From contig NZ_BAYA01000022.1 in the NCBI RefSeq assembly GCF_000685015.1, positions 62,001-126,000 on the forward strand: a stretch of DNA of 64,000 bases. Direction: 5' to 3'. Positions 29,534-38,453 of the stretch are shown here, piece by piece. This DNA comes from Paraburkholderia bannensis NBRC 103871. GTDB lineage: Bacteria; Pseudomonadota; Gammaproteobacteria; Burkholderiales; Burkholderiaceae. The position numbers and the translations under genes are program-made. Every line of letters starts with the position of its first letter. Position 1 is the first letter of the stretch. Below the pieces are notes generated by a model, which had not been told where the DNA came from, searched no databases, and was given only the letters and a program-made list of their open reading frames with translations.

Positions 29534-29666
29534 GCTCGATTTTCCTGGTCCGTTGGTGAATACCCGCAGACCCGCCTGGGCCGCGCCAGCGCTTGTTCTC
29601 GCGGGCGTTGCAGCTTAGGCGGAGACCTCGCGGCGCTTAGGGAAAAAGCTCTAACGGTCGCATATG

Positions 29667-29693
29667 GTTTGTTGCAAACGTTGTGTTCATAAT
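29667..29693 (+). promoter_or_regulatory. Candidate ompW control region
   Basis: The inverted repeat GTTTG-TTG-CAAAC (29667-29679) lies next to CATAAT (29688-29693), which could be a -10 box. There is no good -35, so activation by a protein bound at the palindrome is possible. A close variant of the palindrome occurs at 30656-30668. Confidence 0.35.
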
Positions 29694-29722
29694 GAGCGGG
29701 CCTTTAATGGAGGAGCACATAT

Positions 29723-30448
29723 ATGAAATTAAAACAGGCGCTGGCAGCAGTCGCCGCGCTCGCCTGCATGTCGGGGGCTTACGCGCAAACGGCCAACACG
29801 TTCTACGTTACAACGGGGTGGTTCCATTTCAGTCCGCAGGACAGCAGCGATGCACTGAAGATCGACAATGTCGGCGGCACGACCGTCAACCAGTCGTTTC
29901 CTGGCACCGGTGCCGGTATCAGCAGCTCCGATACCTTTGGCCTGAGCCTGGGTTACTTCATCACCGATCACCTGGCCACTGAAGTCGAACTGGGCGTTCC
30001 GCCCAAATTCGACCTGAACGGCGAAGGCTCGCTCGGCGCTTACGGCAAGCTTGGCTCCGCCCGACTCTGGAGCCCCGCGCTTCTGTTCAAGTACTACTTC
30101 AACAAGCCTGACGCGAAGTTCCATCCGTACATGGGCATCGGCGTCACGCATGTCTCGTTCTCCGACGCGAAGATCACCAACAGTGATTTCATCAACAGTG
30201 CTGCACTTGGGGGTCCGACCAGCGTTTCGACGGACAGTTCCTGGGCGCCGGTGTTCAACGTCGGTTTCAACTACAACTTCACGAAGCACTGGTTCGCGGG
30301 CTTCTCGCTCTCGTACATCCCGGTCAGCGTGATCGCGACGCTCAACACCCAGAAGCAGACGCGGGTGGGTGTGCTCTCGCAGACCGCCGAAGCGAAGATC
30401 CACCTGAACCCGCTCGTGACGTACCTGAAGGTCGGCTACATGTTCTAA
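29723..30448 (+). CDS. ompW: OmpW-family outer-membrane protein
   Basis: A 241-residue small beta-barrel porin. The signal peptide is MKLKQALAAVAALACMSGAYA. The pattern FGLSLGYFITDHLATEVELG, PYMGIGVTHVSF, FNVGFNYNFTKHWFAGFSLSY and the end VTYLKVGYMF are OmpW hallmarks (barrel ending in an aromatic). A strong GGAGGAG lies 7 bases before the ATG. Relatives pass small hydrophobic compounds and respond to oxygen or stress, but the substrate here is unknown. Confidence 0.92.
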   Translation: MKLKQALAAVAALACMSGAYAQTANTFYVTTGWFHFSPQDSSDALKIDNVGGTTVNQSFPGTGAGISSSDTFGLSLGYFITDHLATEVELGVPPKFDLNGEGSLGAYGKLGSARLWSPALLFKYYFNKPDAKFHPYMGIGVTHVSFSDAKITNSDFINSAALGGPTSVSTDSSWAPVFNVGFNYNFTKHWFAGFSLSYIPVSVIATLNTQKQTRVGVLSQTAEAKIHLNPLVTYLKVGYMF

Positions 30449-30872
30449 GCGCGCTTCGCGCTTCCGGCATCCGTGCCGCCTTCCCTGGCCGCCTTCCGTC
30501 CCGCCCTCGCGGCATCCGACGGTTGGCGGTTTCTTCCTCCTGACTACGTCAAACCCTCCTACTTCAGCACCGGTCGTTCCTGACAACCTGACCAGAAGCG
30601 GATCGGCTTTGCTTGATTCTATGCCTCTGGGAAAAACCGTGCTGTCCCCGTAATCATTTGTCGCAAACAAAGCGCAAAGCAAGTCCGGGAAAGCCCGCCA
30701 CATCGGCCCTCAGCGCCGCGCCAGTTGGGCCTGCGCGATTTTCTCGATGCACACCTCGCCGCGCCGGGCACCCGATTTGCGCAATACTCGGACTCCTTCT
30801 CGAGCGTCCTGCCCTTTTTTGCGCAGACGCCGCGAGCCCCAGAACCTGAGATTGCCAAAACGGAGCCATTTC
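30449..30872. other. Intergenic region, ompW to DUF883 gene
   Basis: 424 bases with no convincing gene. The only marks are the palindrome variant ATTTGTCGCAAAC at 30656-30668 and pyrimidine-rich stretches. The DUF883 promoter should be here but is not clear. Confidence 0.4.
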
Positions 30873-31250
30873 ATGAGCGCATTCCCGAACACGCGAGACG
30901 CCCTCGGAGATTCCTGGACCCGCACGGGCCGCCATGCGAAGCGCATCGCGCGCCGCGGCCGCAACGCCGCCGCCGACATCGCCGACGAACTGCGAGAACT
31001 GCTCGGCGAACTGGAAACCACGCTGGGCGAAGGCACGCAAGCCGACGCCGCAGCCCTGCGCGCCGACGTGCGCAAGCGCCTCGACGCCGCGCGTGAACGC
31101 CTCGAAGTCGCCCGCGCCGCCGCGCGCGAGCGTGCAGGCGTGGCGATGGATCAAGCCGACGATTACGTCCACGCCAATCCGTGGCAGGCAATCGCGATTG
31201 TGGGCGGCGTCGCGCTGGTCGCGGGCGCGATTCTGGCGCGCTGCCGCTAA
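30873..31250 (+). CDS. DUF883 family membrane-anchored protein (ElaB/YqjD-like)
   Basis: A 125-residue protein with a long amphipathic, Ala/Arg/Glu-rich helix (about 20-95), then the family end HANPWQAIAIVGGVALVAGAILARCR with one membrane segment. E. coli relatives ElaB and YqjD sit in the inner membrane and bind ribosomes in stationary phase. CGGAG precedes the ATG; the open frame goes further upstream without family support. Confidence 0.88.
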   Translation: MSAFPNTRDALGDSWTRTGRHAKRIARRGRNAAADIADELRELLGELETTLGEGTQADAAALRADVRKRLDAARERLEVARAAARERAGVAMDQADDYVHANPWQAIAIVGGVALVAGAILARCR

Positions 31251-31310
31251 GGGTCTGCCGCTAAGGGCTATTGCGGCTCCTGTAGAAGTCGCGGGCCCAC
31301 GCGCCGATGT

Positions 31311-32066
31311 CTAGCCGTCGAGCGCGTGCGGCTCGATCAGATCGATGCGATCGGTGCAGATCGTATCCACGCCCCAGCTCGCCAGTTCGCGCGCGCGATC
31401 CAGTTCGTTGACCGTGTAGGCCAGGACGAAAAGTCCTGCCTCCTTGATGCGCGCGACCAGCGCCTGATCCAGATGCCGATGGCTCGCGTGCAGCGACACG
31501 CAGCCCAGTGCGTCGGTCTGCTCGCGCCAGTCCTCGGGCACGCGCTCGAACAACAGGCCGCGCGGCAGATCCGGTGCGGCTTCGCGCGCGGCCGCCAGCG
31601 CCTCGAACGAGAACGACGACAGCAAAGGCGGCAACCCCGCCGCTTTCTTGCCCAGCCAGAGCTTCGCCGCCTCCGCGCCGACGATGCGCCCCGTGTCCTT
31701 CTCGCGCCCCGGACACGGCTTGATCTCCACGTTCGCCGCCAGCCCTTCCTCGCGGCAGCATTGCGCGGCCTCGGCGAGCGTCGGCATGTGCTCTTCCTCG
31801 AAACGCGGATCGCACCAGCTTCCCGCGTCGAACGCCGCGATCTGCGCGTAGCGCAGTTGCGCCGCCGCCCCGCGCCCGTTCGAGGTGCGATCGACCGTGT
31901 CGTCGTGCAGCAGGAAGGCGATGTTATCGGCGGAGAGCTTGGCGTCGAACTCCACCATCGTGTGCCCGAAGGCCGCGCCCACGCACAGGCCCGCAAGCGT
32001 GTTCTCGGGCGCGAGCGTGCCGCCGCCACGGTGCGCGGCGACGCGCGGATACGGCCAGGTTTTCAT
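31311..32066 (-). CDS. Glycerophosphodiester phosphodiesterase
   Basis: A 251-residue GDPD-family enzyme, splitting glycerophosphodiesters into an alcohol and glycerol 3-phosphate. The active-site elements AAHRGGGTLAPENTLAG, VEFDAKLSADN and LLHDDTVDRTSNGRG (catalytic His, metal Glu/Asp) are intact, and the late VNELDRARELASWGVDTICTD is typical of UgpQ. There is no signal peptide, so it is cytoplasmic. It lies 34 bases after dgt. Confidence 0.92.
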   Translation of the reverse strand: MKTWPYPRVAAHRGGGTLAPENTLAGLCVGAAFGHTMVEFDAKLSADNIAFLLHDDTVDRTSNGRGAAAQLRYAQIAAFDAGSWCDPRFEEEHMPTLAEAAQCCREEGLAANVEIKPCPGREKDTGRIVGAEAAKLWLGKKAAGLPPLLSSFSFEALAAAREAAPDLPRGLLFERVPEDWREQTDALGCVSLHASHRHLDQALVARIKEAGLFVLAYTVNELDRARELASWGVDTICTDRIDLIEPHALDG

Positions 32067-32100
32067 CGAAAAAACTCCAGAAAAAGCGCGCGGGCGGGCG

Positions 32101-33357
32101 TCAGACTTCGTCCGAAACGACGAACAGACGCCGATACTCCTTGAGCGCGTAACGATCGGTCATGCCCGCGATGTAGTGCGCGATCAGGCGTGGCTGCGCG
32201 GCCGGATCATGCACCTTCTGGTACGCGGGCGGCAAGAGACGCGGATCGTCGCTGAACGCGTCGAACAGCCCTTTCACGACGCGCTGCGCCTTGTTCGCCA
32301 TGCGCATCACGCGATAGTGGCGATACAGGTTGCGGTAGAGAAAGCGCTTGAGCGCGGCCGCCTGCGCCGCGATGCGCTCGCTGTGCGCGACAAGCGGCGG
32401 CGCGGCGCGCACGTCGTCGAGCGACTGCGGCGCGTGTTCAGCAAGATTGCGGCGAGTCTGGCCAATCAGGTCGACGATCAGCGTATTGATGATGCGCCGC
32501 ACGGTCTCGTGCACAAGCCGCCGCCCTTCGATCTGCGGATACTCGGCGCGTGCGGCTTCGTAATGGCTTTGCCAGAGTTCGACTTCGGCCAGTTGCTCGA
32601 TGGTGATGAGACCGGAGCGCAGACCGTCGTCGACGTCGTGATTGTTGTAGGCGATCTCATCGGCGATGTTGGCGATCTGCGCTTCGAGCGACGGCTGGCG
32701 CCCGAGCAGAAAGCGCTCGCCCAGTTCGCCAAGCTGCCGCGCATGCTCGCGCGAACAATGCTTGAGAATGCCCTCGCGCGTCTCGAAACACAGGTTCAGG
32801 CCGTTGAACGCGCCATAGTGTTCCTCCAGCTCGTCGACCACGGCAAGGCTCTGCAGGTTGTGCTCGAAGCCGCCGTGATCGCGCATGCATTCGTTGAGCG
32901 CGTCCTGACCCGCGTGGCCGAACGGCGTATGGCCGAGGTCGTGAGCCAGCGAAATCGCCTCGACGAGGTCTTCGTTCAGGCGCAGATTGCGCGCCACCGA
33001 GCGCGCGATCTGCGCGACTTCGAGACTGTGCGTGAGCCGCGTGCGAAACAGGTCGCCCTCGTGGTTCACGAACACCTGGGTCTTGTATTCGAGACGGCGA
33101 AACGCAGTGGAATGGACGATACGGTCGCGGTCGCGCTGGAATTCGCTGCGCGCGGCGGGCGGCGGCTCGGCGAAGCGGCGGCCGCGCGACTGGGGAGAAT
33201 GCGCCGCGTAGGGCGCGAGACCCGTTTCAAATTCCGATTCGAATTCAGATCCGGCTGCGCCTCGTGCAGGCGCGGGTGCGCGTGTGTCTGGGGTGTTGCC
33301 TGCGACGCGGGCCTCATCGGCCGGCGCGCCGCGCATGTCGCTGCGGGTGTCGCTCAA
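32101..33357 (-). CDS. dgt: dNTP triphosphohydrolase (HD domain, Dgt-like)
   Basis: Removes triphosphate from deoxynucleotides, 418 residues. The HD metal motif is split as RLTHSLEVAQIARSVA and SLAHDLGHTPFGHAG; QIANIADEIAYNNHDVDDGLRSG is also typical. The start codon is taken as TTG at 33357 because GGAGGAA lies 5 bases upstream; the first ATG at 33336 lacks a ribosome site. The first 60 residues are a low-complexity extension before the DRDRIVHSTAFRRLEYKTQV core. Confidence 0.9.
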   Translation of the reverse strand: MSDTRSDMRGAPADEARVAGNTPDTRAPAPARGAAGSEFESEFETGLAPYAAHSPQSRGRRFAEPPPAARSEFQRDRDRIVHSTAFRRLEYKTQVFVNHEGDLFRTRLTHSLEVAQIARSVARNLRLNEDLVEAISLAHDLGHTPFGHAGQDALNECMRDHGGFEHNLQSLAVVDELEEHYGAFNGLNLCFETREGILKHCSREHARQLGELGERFLLGRQPSLEAQIANIADEIAYNNHDVDDGLRSGLITIEQLAEVELWQSHYEAARAEYPQIEGRRLVHETVRRIINTLIVDLIGQTRRNLAEHAPQSLDDVRAAPPLVAHSERIAAQAAALKRFLYRNLYRHYRVMRMANKAQRVVKGLFDAFSDDPRLLPPAYQKVHDPAAQPRLIAHYIAGMTDRYALKEYRRLFVVSDEV

Positions 33358-33500
33358 CGGTTCCTCCGCATGGATCGCAAAGTGGACGGCTTGGGCCTCG
33401 TGGGCGCGAACCGTCGGTCAGCTCAACTTCGGAACTACATCGGCACTGCATTTTTGGGGCGCCGCACCGGCACTCGCGTCCGGTACGGCAAGCGGGCGAG

Positions 33501-34583
33501 TCAGCTCTTGACCGTCGCCGCCAGCGTGGCCTGCACCGCTTCATCGGGAGCAAGGCCGATATGCGTCTCGCCAAAGCGCTTGAGCAGAATGAACTTGATC
33601 GCCCCGCCTTCGGCCTTCTTGTCGACCTGCATCAGCTCGACGTAACGGTCGGCGCCCAGCGCGGGGCCGACGTCCGGCAGATGCGCCGCCTTGACCACGC
33701 GCACGAGACGCTCGCGCGACGCTTCGTCCAGCATGCCCATGCGCACCGACAGATCGGCCGCCATCACCATGCCGCAGCCGACGGCCTCGCCGTGCAGCCA
33801 CTCACCGTAGCCGAGGCCCGCTTCAATCGCGTGACCGAAGGTGTGGCCGAAATTGAGGATCGCGCGCAGGCCGCCTTCGCGCTCGTCGGCGGCGACCACC
33901 GAGGCCTTGATCTCGCACGAGCGCTTGACCGCGTGTGCGAGCGCTTCGGGCTCGCAGCGGTTGAGCCGCTCGACGTTCGCTTCGATCCAGTTGAAGAATT
34001 CCGCGTCGGCGATCGCCCCGGTCTTGATGACTTCGGCCACGCCCGCCGCCAGTTCGCGCGCCGGCAGCGTGCGCAGCGCGGCGATATCGGCGATCACGGC
34101 CTGCGGCTGGTAGAACGCGCCGATCATGTTCTTGCCAAACGGGTGGTTGATGCCGGTCTTGCCGCCCACCGACGAATCGACCTGCGAAAGCAGCGTCGTC
34201 GGCACCTGGATGAAGGGCACGCCGCGCATGTAGCAGGCTGCCGCGAAGCCGGTCATGTCGCCCGTCACGCCGCCGCCCAGCGCGATCAGCGTGGTCTTGC
34301 GGTCGGCGCGCGAGGTGAGCAGCGCGTCGAAGATCTGGTTGAGCGTTTCCCAGTTCTTGAACGCCTCGCCATCGGGCAGCACGACGGTGTGCACGTCCTT
34401 GCCGAGCGGCGCGAGCGCGGCGCGCAGCTTCTCGCCATACAGCGGCTCGACCACGGTGTTGGTGACGATCGTCACCGACTTGCCGGCGATATGCGGCGCG
34501 AACAGCGCCGTCTGGCCGATCAGATCGGAGCCGATGTGGATGGGGTAGGCGCGGTCGCCCAGTTCGACGTTGACGGTAATCAT
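33501..34583 (-). CDS. aroB: 3-dehydroquinate synthase
   Basis: Second shikimate-pathway enzyme, converting DAHP to 3-dehydroquinate with NAD and a metal. It has 360 residues. VLPDGEAFKNWETL, GGGVTGDMTGFAAACYMRG, TTLLSQVDSSVGGKTGINHP and the metal His pair region LNFGHTFGHAIE are intact. It follows aroK after 73 bases in the conserved pilQ-aroK-aroB order. Confidence 0.96.
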   Translation of the reverse strand: MITVNVELGDRAYPIHIGSDLIGQTALFAPHIAGKSVTIVTNTVVEPLYGEKLRAALAPLGKDVHTVVLPDGEAFKNWETLNQIFDALLTSRADRKTTLIALGGGVTGDMTGFAAACYMRGVPFIQVPTTLLSQVDSSVGGKTGINHPFGKNMIGAFYQPQAVIADIAALRTLPARELAAGVAEVIKTGAIADAEFFNWIEANVERLNRCEPEALAHAVKRSCEIKASVVAADEREGGLRAILNFGHTFGHAIEAGLGYGEWLHGEAVGCGMVMAADLSVRMGMLDEASRERLVRVVKAAHLPDVGPALGADRYVELMQVDKKAEGGAIKFILLKRFGETHIGLAPDEAVQATLAATVKS

Positions 34584-34656
34584 GCCAGGCAGTAGTTCAA
34601 AGTGTGGGGCGCTGCGGTGAAATGCTGCGGCGAAGCGCCTGGGCGCCGGAAAAACG

Positions 34657-35205
34657 CTACTCGCTCGCCGGGGAGCGCAGGACGCCGGCCATGTCGAGTT
34701 GCATCAGCACCATATTGACGAGGCCGTTCACCGACGGACGGCCCGTCTCGATCACGAAGTCCGCGACTTCGCGATAAAGCGGATCGCGCTGCTCATAGAG
34801 CGCTTCGAGGCGCCCTTTGGGATCTTCGGTCTGCAGGAGCGGGCGGTTCTTGTCGCGACGCGTGCGCAGCCACAGGTCATGCGGGTGGGCGCGCAGGTAC
34901 ACGACGAAGCCACGCTCCTTGAGCGCCGTGCGGTTCTCAGGGCGCAGCACCGCACCGCCGCCCGTGGCGAGCACGATGCCTTCGCGCGCGCTCAGCTCCT
35001 CGATCATCTCGGCTTCGCGGTTACGAAAACCCGCCTCGCCTTCGAGTTCGAAGATCACCGGGATGCGCGCGCCGGTGCGCGCCTCGACCTCGTGATCGGA
35101 GTCGAAGAACGGACGCTCAAGCCGGCGCGCGACCGCCCGGCCCACGGTCGTCTTACCGGCGCCCATGAGCCCTACGAAAAAAACATTGGCGTTTGCGTCC
35201 CGCAC
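34657..35205 (-). CDS. aroK: Shikimate kinase
   Basis: Phosphorylates shikimate at the 3-hydroxyl. It has 182 residues, with Walker A GLMGAGKTTVGRAVARRL, the shikimate-binding FDSDHEVEARTG and GGGAVLRPENR. The start is GTG (GTGCGGGACGC) with AGGAA upstream. It is in the pilMN(OP)Q-aroK-aroB cluster seen across proteobacteria. Confidence 0.95.
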   Translation of the reverse strand: MRDANANVFFVGLMGAGKTTVGRAVARRLERPFFDSDHEVEARTGARIPVIFELEGEAGFRNREAEMIEELSAREGIVLATGGGAVLRPENRTALKERGFVVYLRAHPHDLWLRTRRDKNRPLLQTEDPKGRLEALYEQRDPLYREVADFVIETGRPSVNGLVNMVLMQLDMAGVLRSPASE

Positions 35206-35362
35206 TTGCAGCGTTTCCTACAAAAGATTGGTGCAGCAGCTTACTGGCAAAGCGGCGGCGTTGTCGAGCCTGCAGGCCGCGCGCTCCGGCCCTTTGAGCC
35301 ATCCCGCGCAGCTTTTCCCTATTTTGGGGCCGAATCTTGCACAAAGACGGCACGAGCATCGG

Positions 35363-36985
35363 TCAATCCGCGCTGACTACGCGCGGCGTGATAAAGACGA
35401 CCAGTTCGCTGCGCTTGTCATAGTGCGCGCGATGCGAAAAAAGCACGCCCAAAACCGGTATTTTGCCCAGGAGCGGCACGCGCGTCACATCATCCCGGTC
35501 ATCACTTGCATCGATACCGCCAATCGAGACCGTTCCGCCGTCCTCGATTTCCACCCGGGTCTGCACGTGTTTGGTGTTGATCGCCGGCCCCGCGGCGGTC
35601 TGCTCGCCCACGCTGTCCTTGGCCACGTCGAGGTCGAGAATGACGCGGCCATCGGGCGTGATCTGCGGCTCGACCTCCAGTTTCAGGCTCGCGCGCCGAA
35701 ATTGCACGCCCGACACGCCCTGCCCGACCTTCGCCTGATACGGCAACTCCGTGCCCTGCTCGACGACGGCCTTGGTGCGGTCGGCGGTGACGACGCGGGG
35801 GCTGGAGACGACCCGCCCGCGCCCTTCGGCTTCGATTGCGCTCAGTTCGATGTCCAGAAGACGCGTGGCGCGTGCCGCCAGCAGCGTCAGTCCGAGCTGC
35901 GCGGCGGCGAAACCGTTCAATGCGCCCGCGCCGAGGTCGAAGACCTTGCCCGCACCGCCATCGCCAGCGGCCGTGCCGCCACTCAGGCCGCGCGCGACGC
36001 CGCCGTCCACGACGACCGGCGTCACGCCAAGACGCACACCCAGCTCCCGCGACAAGCCCACATCGCCTTCGACGATGCGCGCCTCGATCAGCACCTGGCG
36101 CGCGGGCGCGTCCAGCCGCTGGATCAGCGCGGCGATCTGGTCGAGCCGCGCGGGCAGATCGGTGACGAAGAGCAGATTCGTGCGCGTGTCGGCGACCGCC
36201 GCGCCGCGCTTCGAGAGCGCGCGCTGCGTGCCTGAGCCGGTCAACAGCTTGCGCAGGTCTTCGGCGCGCGCGTATTGCAGTTCGAACGCACGGCTTGCGA
36301 GTGGCTCAAGATCGGCGGCGCGCGCATGGGCTTCGAAGCGCTGACGCTCGCGCGCGGCCAGTTCCGTCGCGGGTGCGACCCAGAGCACGTTGCCGATGCG
36401 CTCCAGCGCAAGGCCGTTCGAGGCCAGCAGCAGGTCGAAGGCGGCGCGCCACGGCACGCGGTCGAGGCGCAGTGTCACCTGGCCGCGCACGCGCTCGCTC
36501 GCGACGATGTTGAGCTTCGTGAACTGTGCGAAGGCGTGCAGCACCGATGTGAGTTCGGCGCGCTGGAAGTTCATCGAGATCGGGCGGTCGGGCGGCAGGC
36601 CGTCGTCTGCCGGGTTTGCGTCGCTCAGGCGTGCGACGGTGGGAAGCGGGGTTGGCGGCCCTTCGAGTGGCTCCGCTGCGGGCTGCGCAGTGGCTTGAGC
36701 AGCGGCTTGAGACGCGGCTTGCGTGGTGGCCGTTGGCGGCGGCGCGTCAGGCGCTGCGCTGTCGCCTGCAACGTCCGCGTCCGTGCCTTCGGCGAATGGA
36801 TTCGCGACCCAACCCGTCTGCGCGGCAGGCTCGCCTTCAGGCAAAGGCGGGGCGTCGTAGCGCGCAACCGGAAGCGCCGCCGATTTCCACGCGGGCAGCG
36901 GTGGCGGCACTGCGGCGTGCAGAGCCGAAGCGACGAGTGGCAAAACCAGCGGCAAAACCAGGACAAGCGCGCGCCGCATCATCAT
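35363..36985 (-). CDS. pilQ: Type IV pilus / DNA-uptake secretin
   Basis: Outer-membrane secretin ring for type IV pili. The signal peptide (MMMRRALVLVLPLVLPLV...) is followed by a Pro/Ala-rich stretch, an STN-type domain (about 130-200), a secretin N-domain (AEDLRKLLTGSG) and the secretin core from VLIEARIVEGDVGLSRELG to FITPRVV. At 540 residues it lacks the N-terminal AMIN repeats of the 714-residue P. aeruginosa PilQ and so resembles HofQ/ComE-like forms. The start is fixed by an ATGA overlap with the upstream gene and by AAGGAG. Confidence 0.9.
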   Translation of the reverse strand: MMMRRALVLVLPLVLPLVASALHAAVPPPLPAWKSAALPVARYDAPPLPEGEPAAQTGWVANPFAEGTDADVAGDSAAPDAPPPTATTQAASQAAAQATAQPAAEPLEGPPTPLPTVARLSDANPADDGLPPDRPISMNFQRAELTSVLHAFAQFTKLNIVASERVRGQVTLRLDRVPWRAAFDLLLASNGLALERIGNVLWVAPATELAARERQRFEAHARAADLEPLASRAFELQYARAEDLRKLLTGSGTQRALSKRGAAVADTRTNLLFVTDLPARLDQIAALIQRLDAPARQVLIEARIVEGDVGLSRELGVRLGVTPVVVDGGVARGLSGGTAAGDGGAGKVFDLGAGALNGFAAAQLGLTLLAARATRLLDIELSAIEAEGRGRVVSSPRVVTADRTKAVVEQGTELPYQAKVGQGVSGVQFRRASLKLEVEPQITPDGRVILDLDVAKDSVGEQTAAGPAINTKHVQTRVEIEDGGTVSIGGIDASDDRDDVTRVPLLGKIPVLGVLFSHRAHYDKRSELVVFITPRVVSAD

Positions 36986-37866
36986 CGCGTCTCCTTCGGC
37001 CACGCGAGCGTCTGCGTCGCGCCATCGGCCGCGAGCACGACGCGCGCCGGGCTCACTTCAACGACACGCGCGCCCGCGAGCATCGTCCCCGCCTGCACCG
37101 CCGTCGTTCCTTCGGCGGTTTCGATGAGTGCGACGGCGCGTCCACGTTCCACGAGCATCCCGGCAAGCCGCAGCGTGCCTTCACCTTTCGCACTCTGGCT
37201 GCTGCCGAAGCGATCCGAAAAAGGATCGGCGGCGCTGCTTTCATCGGCGTCATCGGAAAAGGCCACGGCGGGCAAGCCGTCGAACACCTGCAACAACGCC
37301 GAAATGGTGAGGCCGCTCGTACCGCGCTTGAGCGACAGCTCCGTGGGCACCGCGAGTTCGGGCAGCCCGGCAAGACCGTCGAGAAAAGCCCGCAGTTGCG
37401 CGAAGCCACCCTGCGCCATGAGTTTCGTCGCACGAAACGCCTGCGCTTTTGCGCCGCCGGGCGCGGCAGGTTCCAGCGCGATCAAGGCGAGGCCGGCTCG
37501 CGCGGCGAGTTGCGAGACGTTGCGCATGTCGTCGGCGCCGGTGCCGTTGTGCGAGCGCTGCGGCCAGTCGCGCGCGTCGCGCCGCAGCGCGGGCAGACGC
37601 GCCAGCGTCTGGTGCGCGGTTGCGAGCCGTGCCTGGGCGTCATTCAGGATGACATGCGCGGACTGAGCGCCGCCCGCATCCAGCGTCACGCAGGCTACCG
37701 CCGTCAGCATGGCGGCCAGCAAGCCCAGCGCCAAAGCCACGATCAAGCGTCGCCGCACACTCCACGCGTGAACAGGCCGCCAGCCGCGCAGCAATGCCGC
37801 GCTCAGTCCACCATGGGACGCCCCTGGGAAACCCAACGCCTGCGCCCCTGAACTCACATCGCTCAT
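36982..37866 (-). CDS. Fused PilO-PilP pilus assembly protein
   Basis: A 294-residue protein in the place where two genes, pilO and pilP, are expected. Residues 41-62 are one membrane segment, 70-200 a PilO-like periplasmic part (coiled region, then a small alpha/beta domain: FAQLRAFLDGLAGLPELAVPTEL). After a linker with DPFSDRF, residues 230-290 match the PilP homology domain (GTLRLAGMLVERGRAVALIETAEG, ARVVEVSPARVVL). No lipobox or second signal precedes the PilP part. It is joined to pilN and pilQ by ATGA overlaps, with GGAGG before its start. The fusion is inferred from order and pattern. Confidence 0.75.
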   Translation of the reverse strand: MSDVSSGAQALGFPGASHGGLSAALLRGWRPVHAWSVRRRLIVALALGLLAAMLTAVACVTLDAGGAQSAHVILNDAQARLATAHQTLARLPALRRDARDWPQRSHNGTGADDMRNVSQLAARAGLALIALEPAAPGGAKAQAFRATKLMAQGGFAQLRAFLDGLAGLPELAVPTELSLKRGTSGLTISALLQVFDGLPAVAFSDDADESSAADPFSDRFGSSQSAKGEGTLRLAGMLVERGRAVALIETAEGTTAVQAGTMLAGARVVEVSPARVVLAADGATQTLAWPKETR

Positions 37867-38453
37867 TTCGCCTCCTTCGCGCCCTTCCACACCAGCCGCG
37901 CCGCCACATGGATCGGCGCACCCTGTGTCGTGCCGTGCGGCTGCCTGCCTTGCGCCTCGCGTTTCATTTCGCGCACGTTCACCGCCTCGATATCGCGCAG
38001 CGTGTGCAGCCGTTCGAGCCACGCGGCCGCGGCAGCTTCATCGGTGGCGCTCGCGTGGAGCTCGGTTTCATCGGCGTGCTGGATGAGTTGATCGAGCGTG
38101 ACGCCTTCCGTGCGCACCCGGGCCAGCGCCTCGATCAACGCGAACAGGTGCATGAGCGGCTTCGCCTTTTGCTGGGCCTCGCGCAACGAGGCGGCGCGTT
38201 CGTCCGCTTCGCGCGCGAGCCTGCGCGCTTCCCGCAACGGCGCACCCAGTTGCGCGAGTTGCTGCTCGGTCGCCGCGCGCCGCGTATCGGCACGCATGCG
38301 CTCGAACGTCTGCCAACCCGCCGCGACCGAGCCGAGCGCCCCGCCGATCAGCAGCGCCGCCAGCCATTCGAGCGCGCGCCGCCTGCGCAACCGCCGCACC
38401 GCAGCGAGCCGCCACGGCAACAAGTTGAAACCGTCCCACGCACGCGCGCTCAT
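37863..38453 (-). CDS. pilN: Type IV pilus inner-membrane protein PilN
   Basis: A 196-residue bitopic protein. The N-terminus has FNLLPWR, the conserved peptide that docks in PilM, then one membrane segment (ALEWLAALLIGGALGSVAAG) and a coiled coil followed by a small periplasmic domain. Start and stop both overlap the neighbours by ATGA, so pilM, pilN, pilOP and pilQ are one translational unit. Confidence 0.88.
   Translation of the reverse strand: MSARAWDGFNLLPWRLAAVRRLRRRRALEWLAALLIGGALGSVAAGWQTFERMRADTRRAATEQQLAQLGAPLREARRLAREADERAASLREAQQKAKPLMHLFALIEALARVRTEGVTLDQLIQHADETELHASATDEAAAAAWLERLHTLRDIEAVNVREMKREAQGRQPHGTTQGAPIHVAARLVWKGAKEAK

Noticed and set aside
30747..30872. N-terminal extension of the DUF883 protein
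   Set aside because: The 42 extra codons are Pro/Arg-rich without family similarity, and CGGAG precedes the later ATG.
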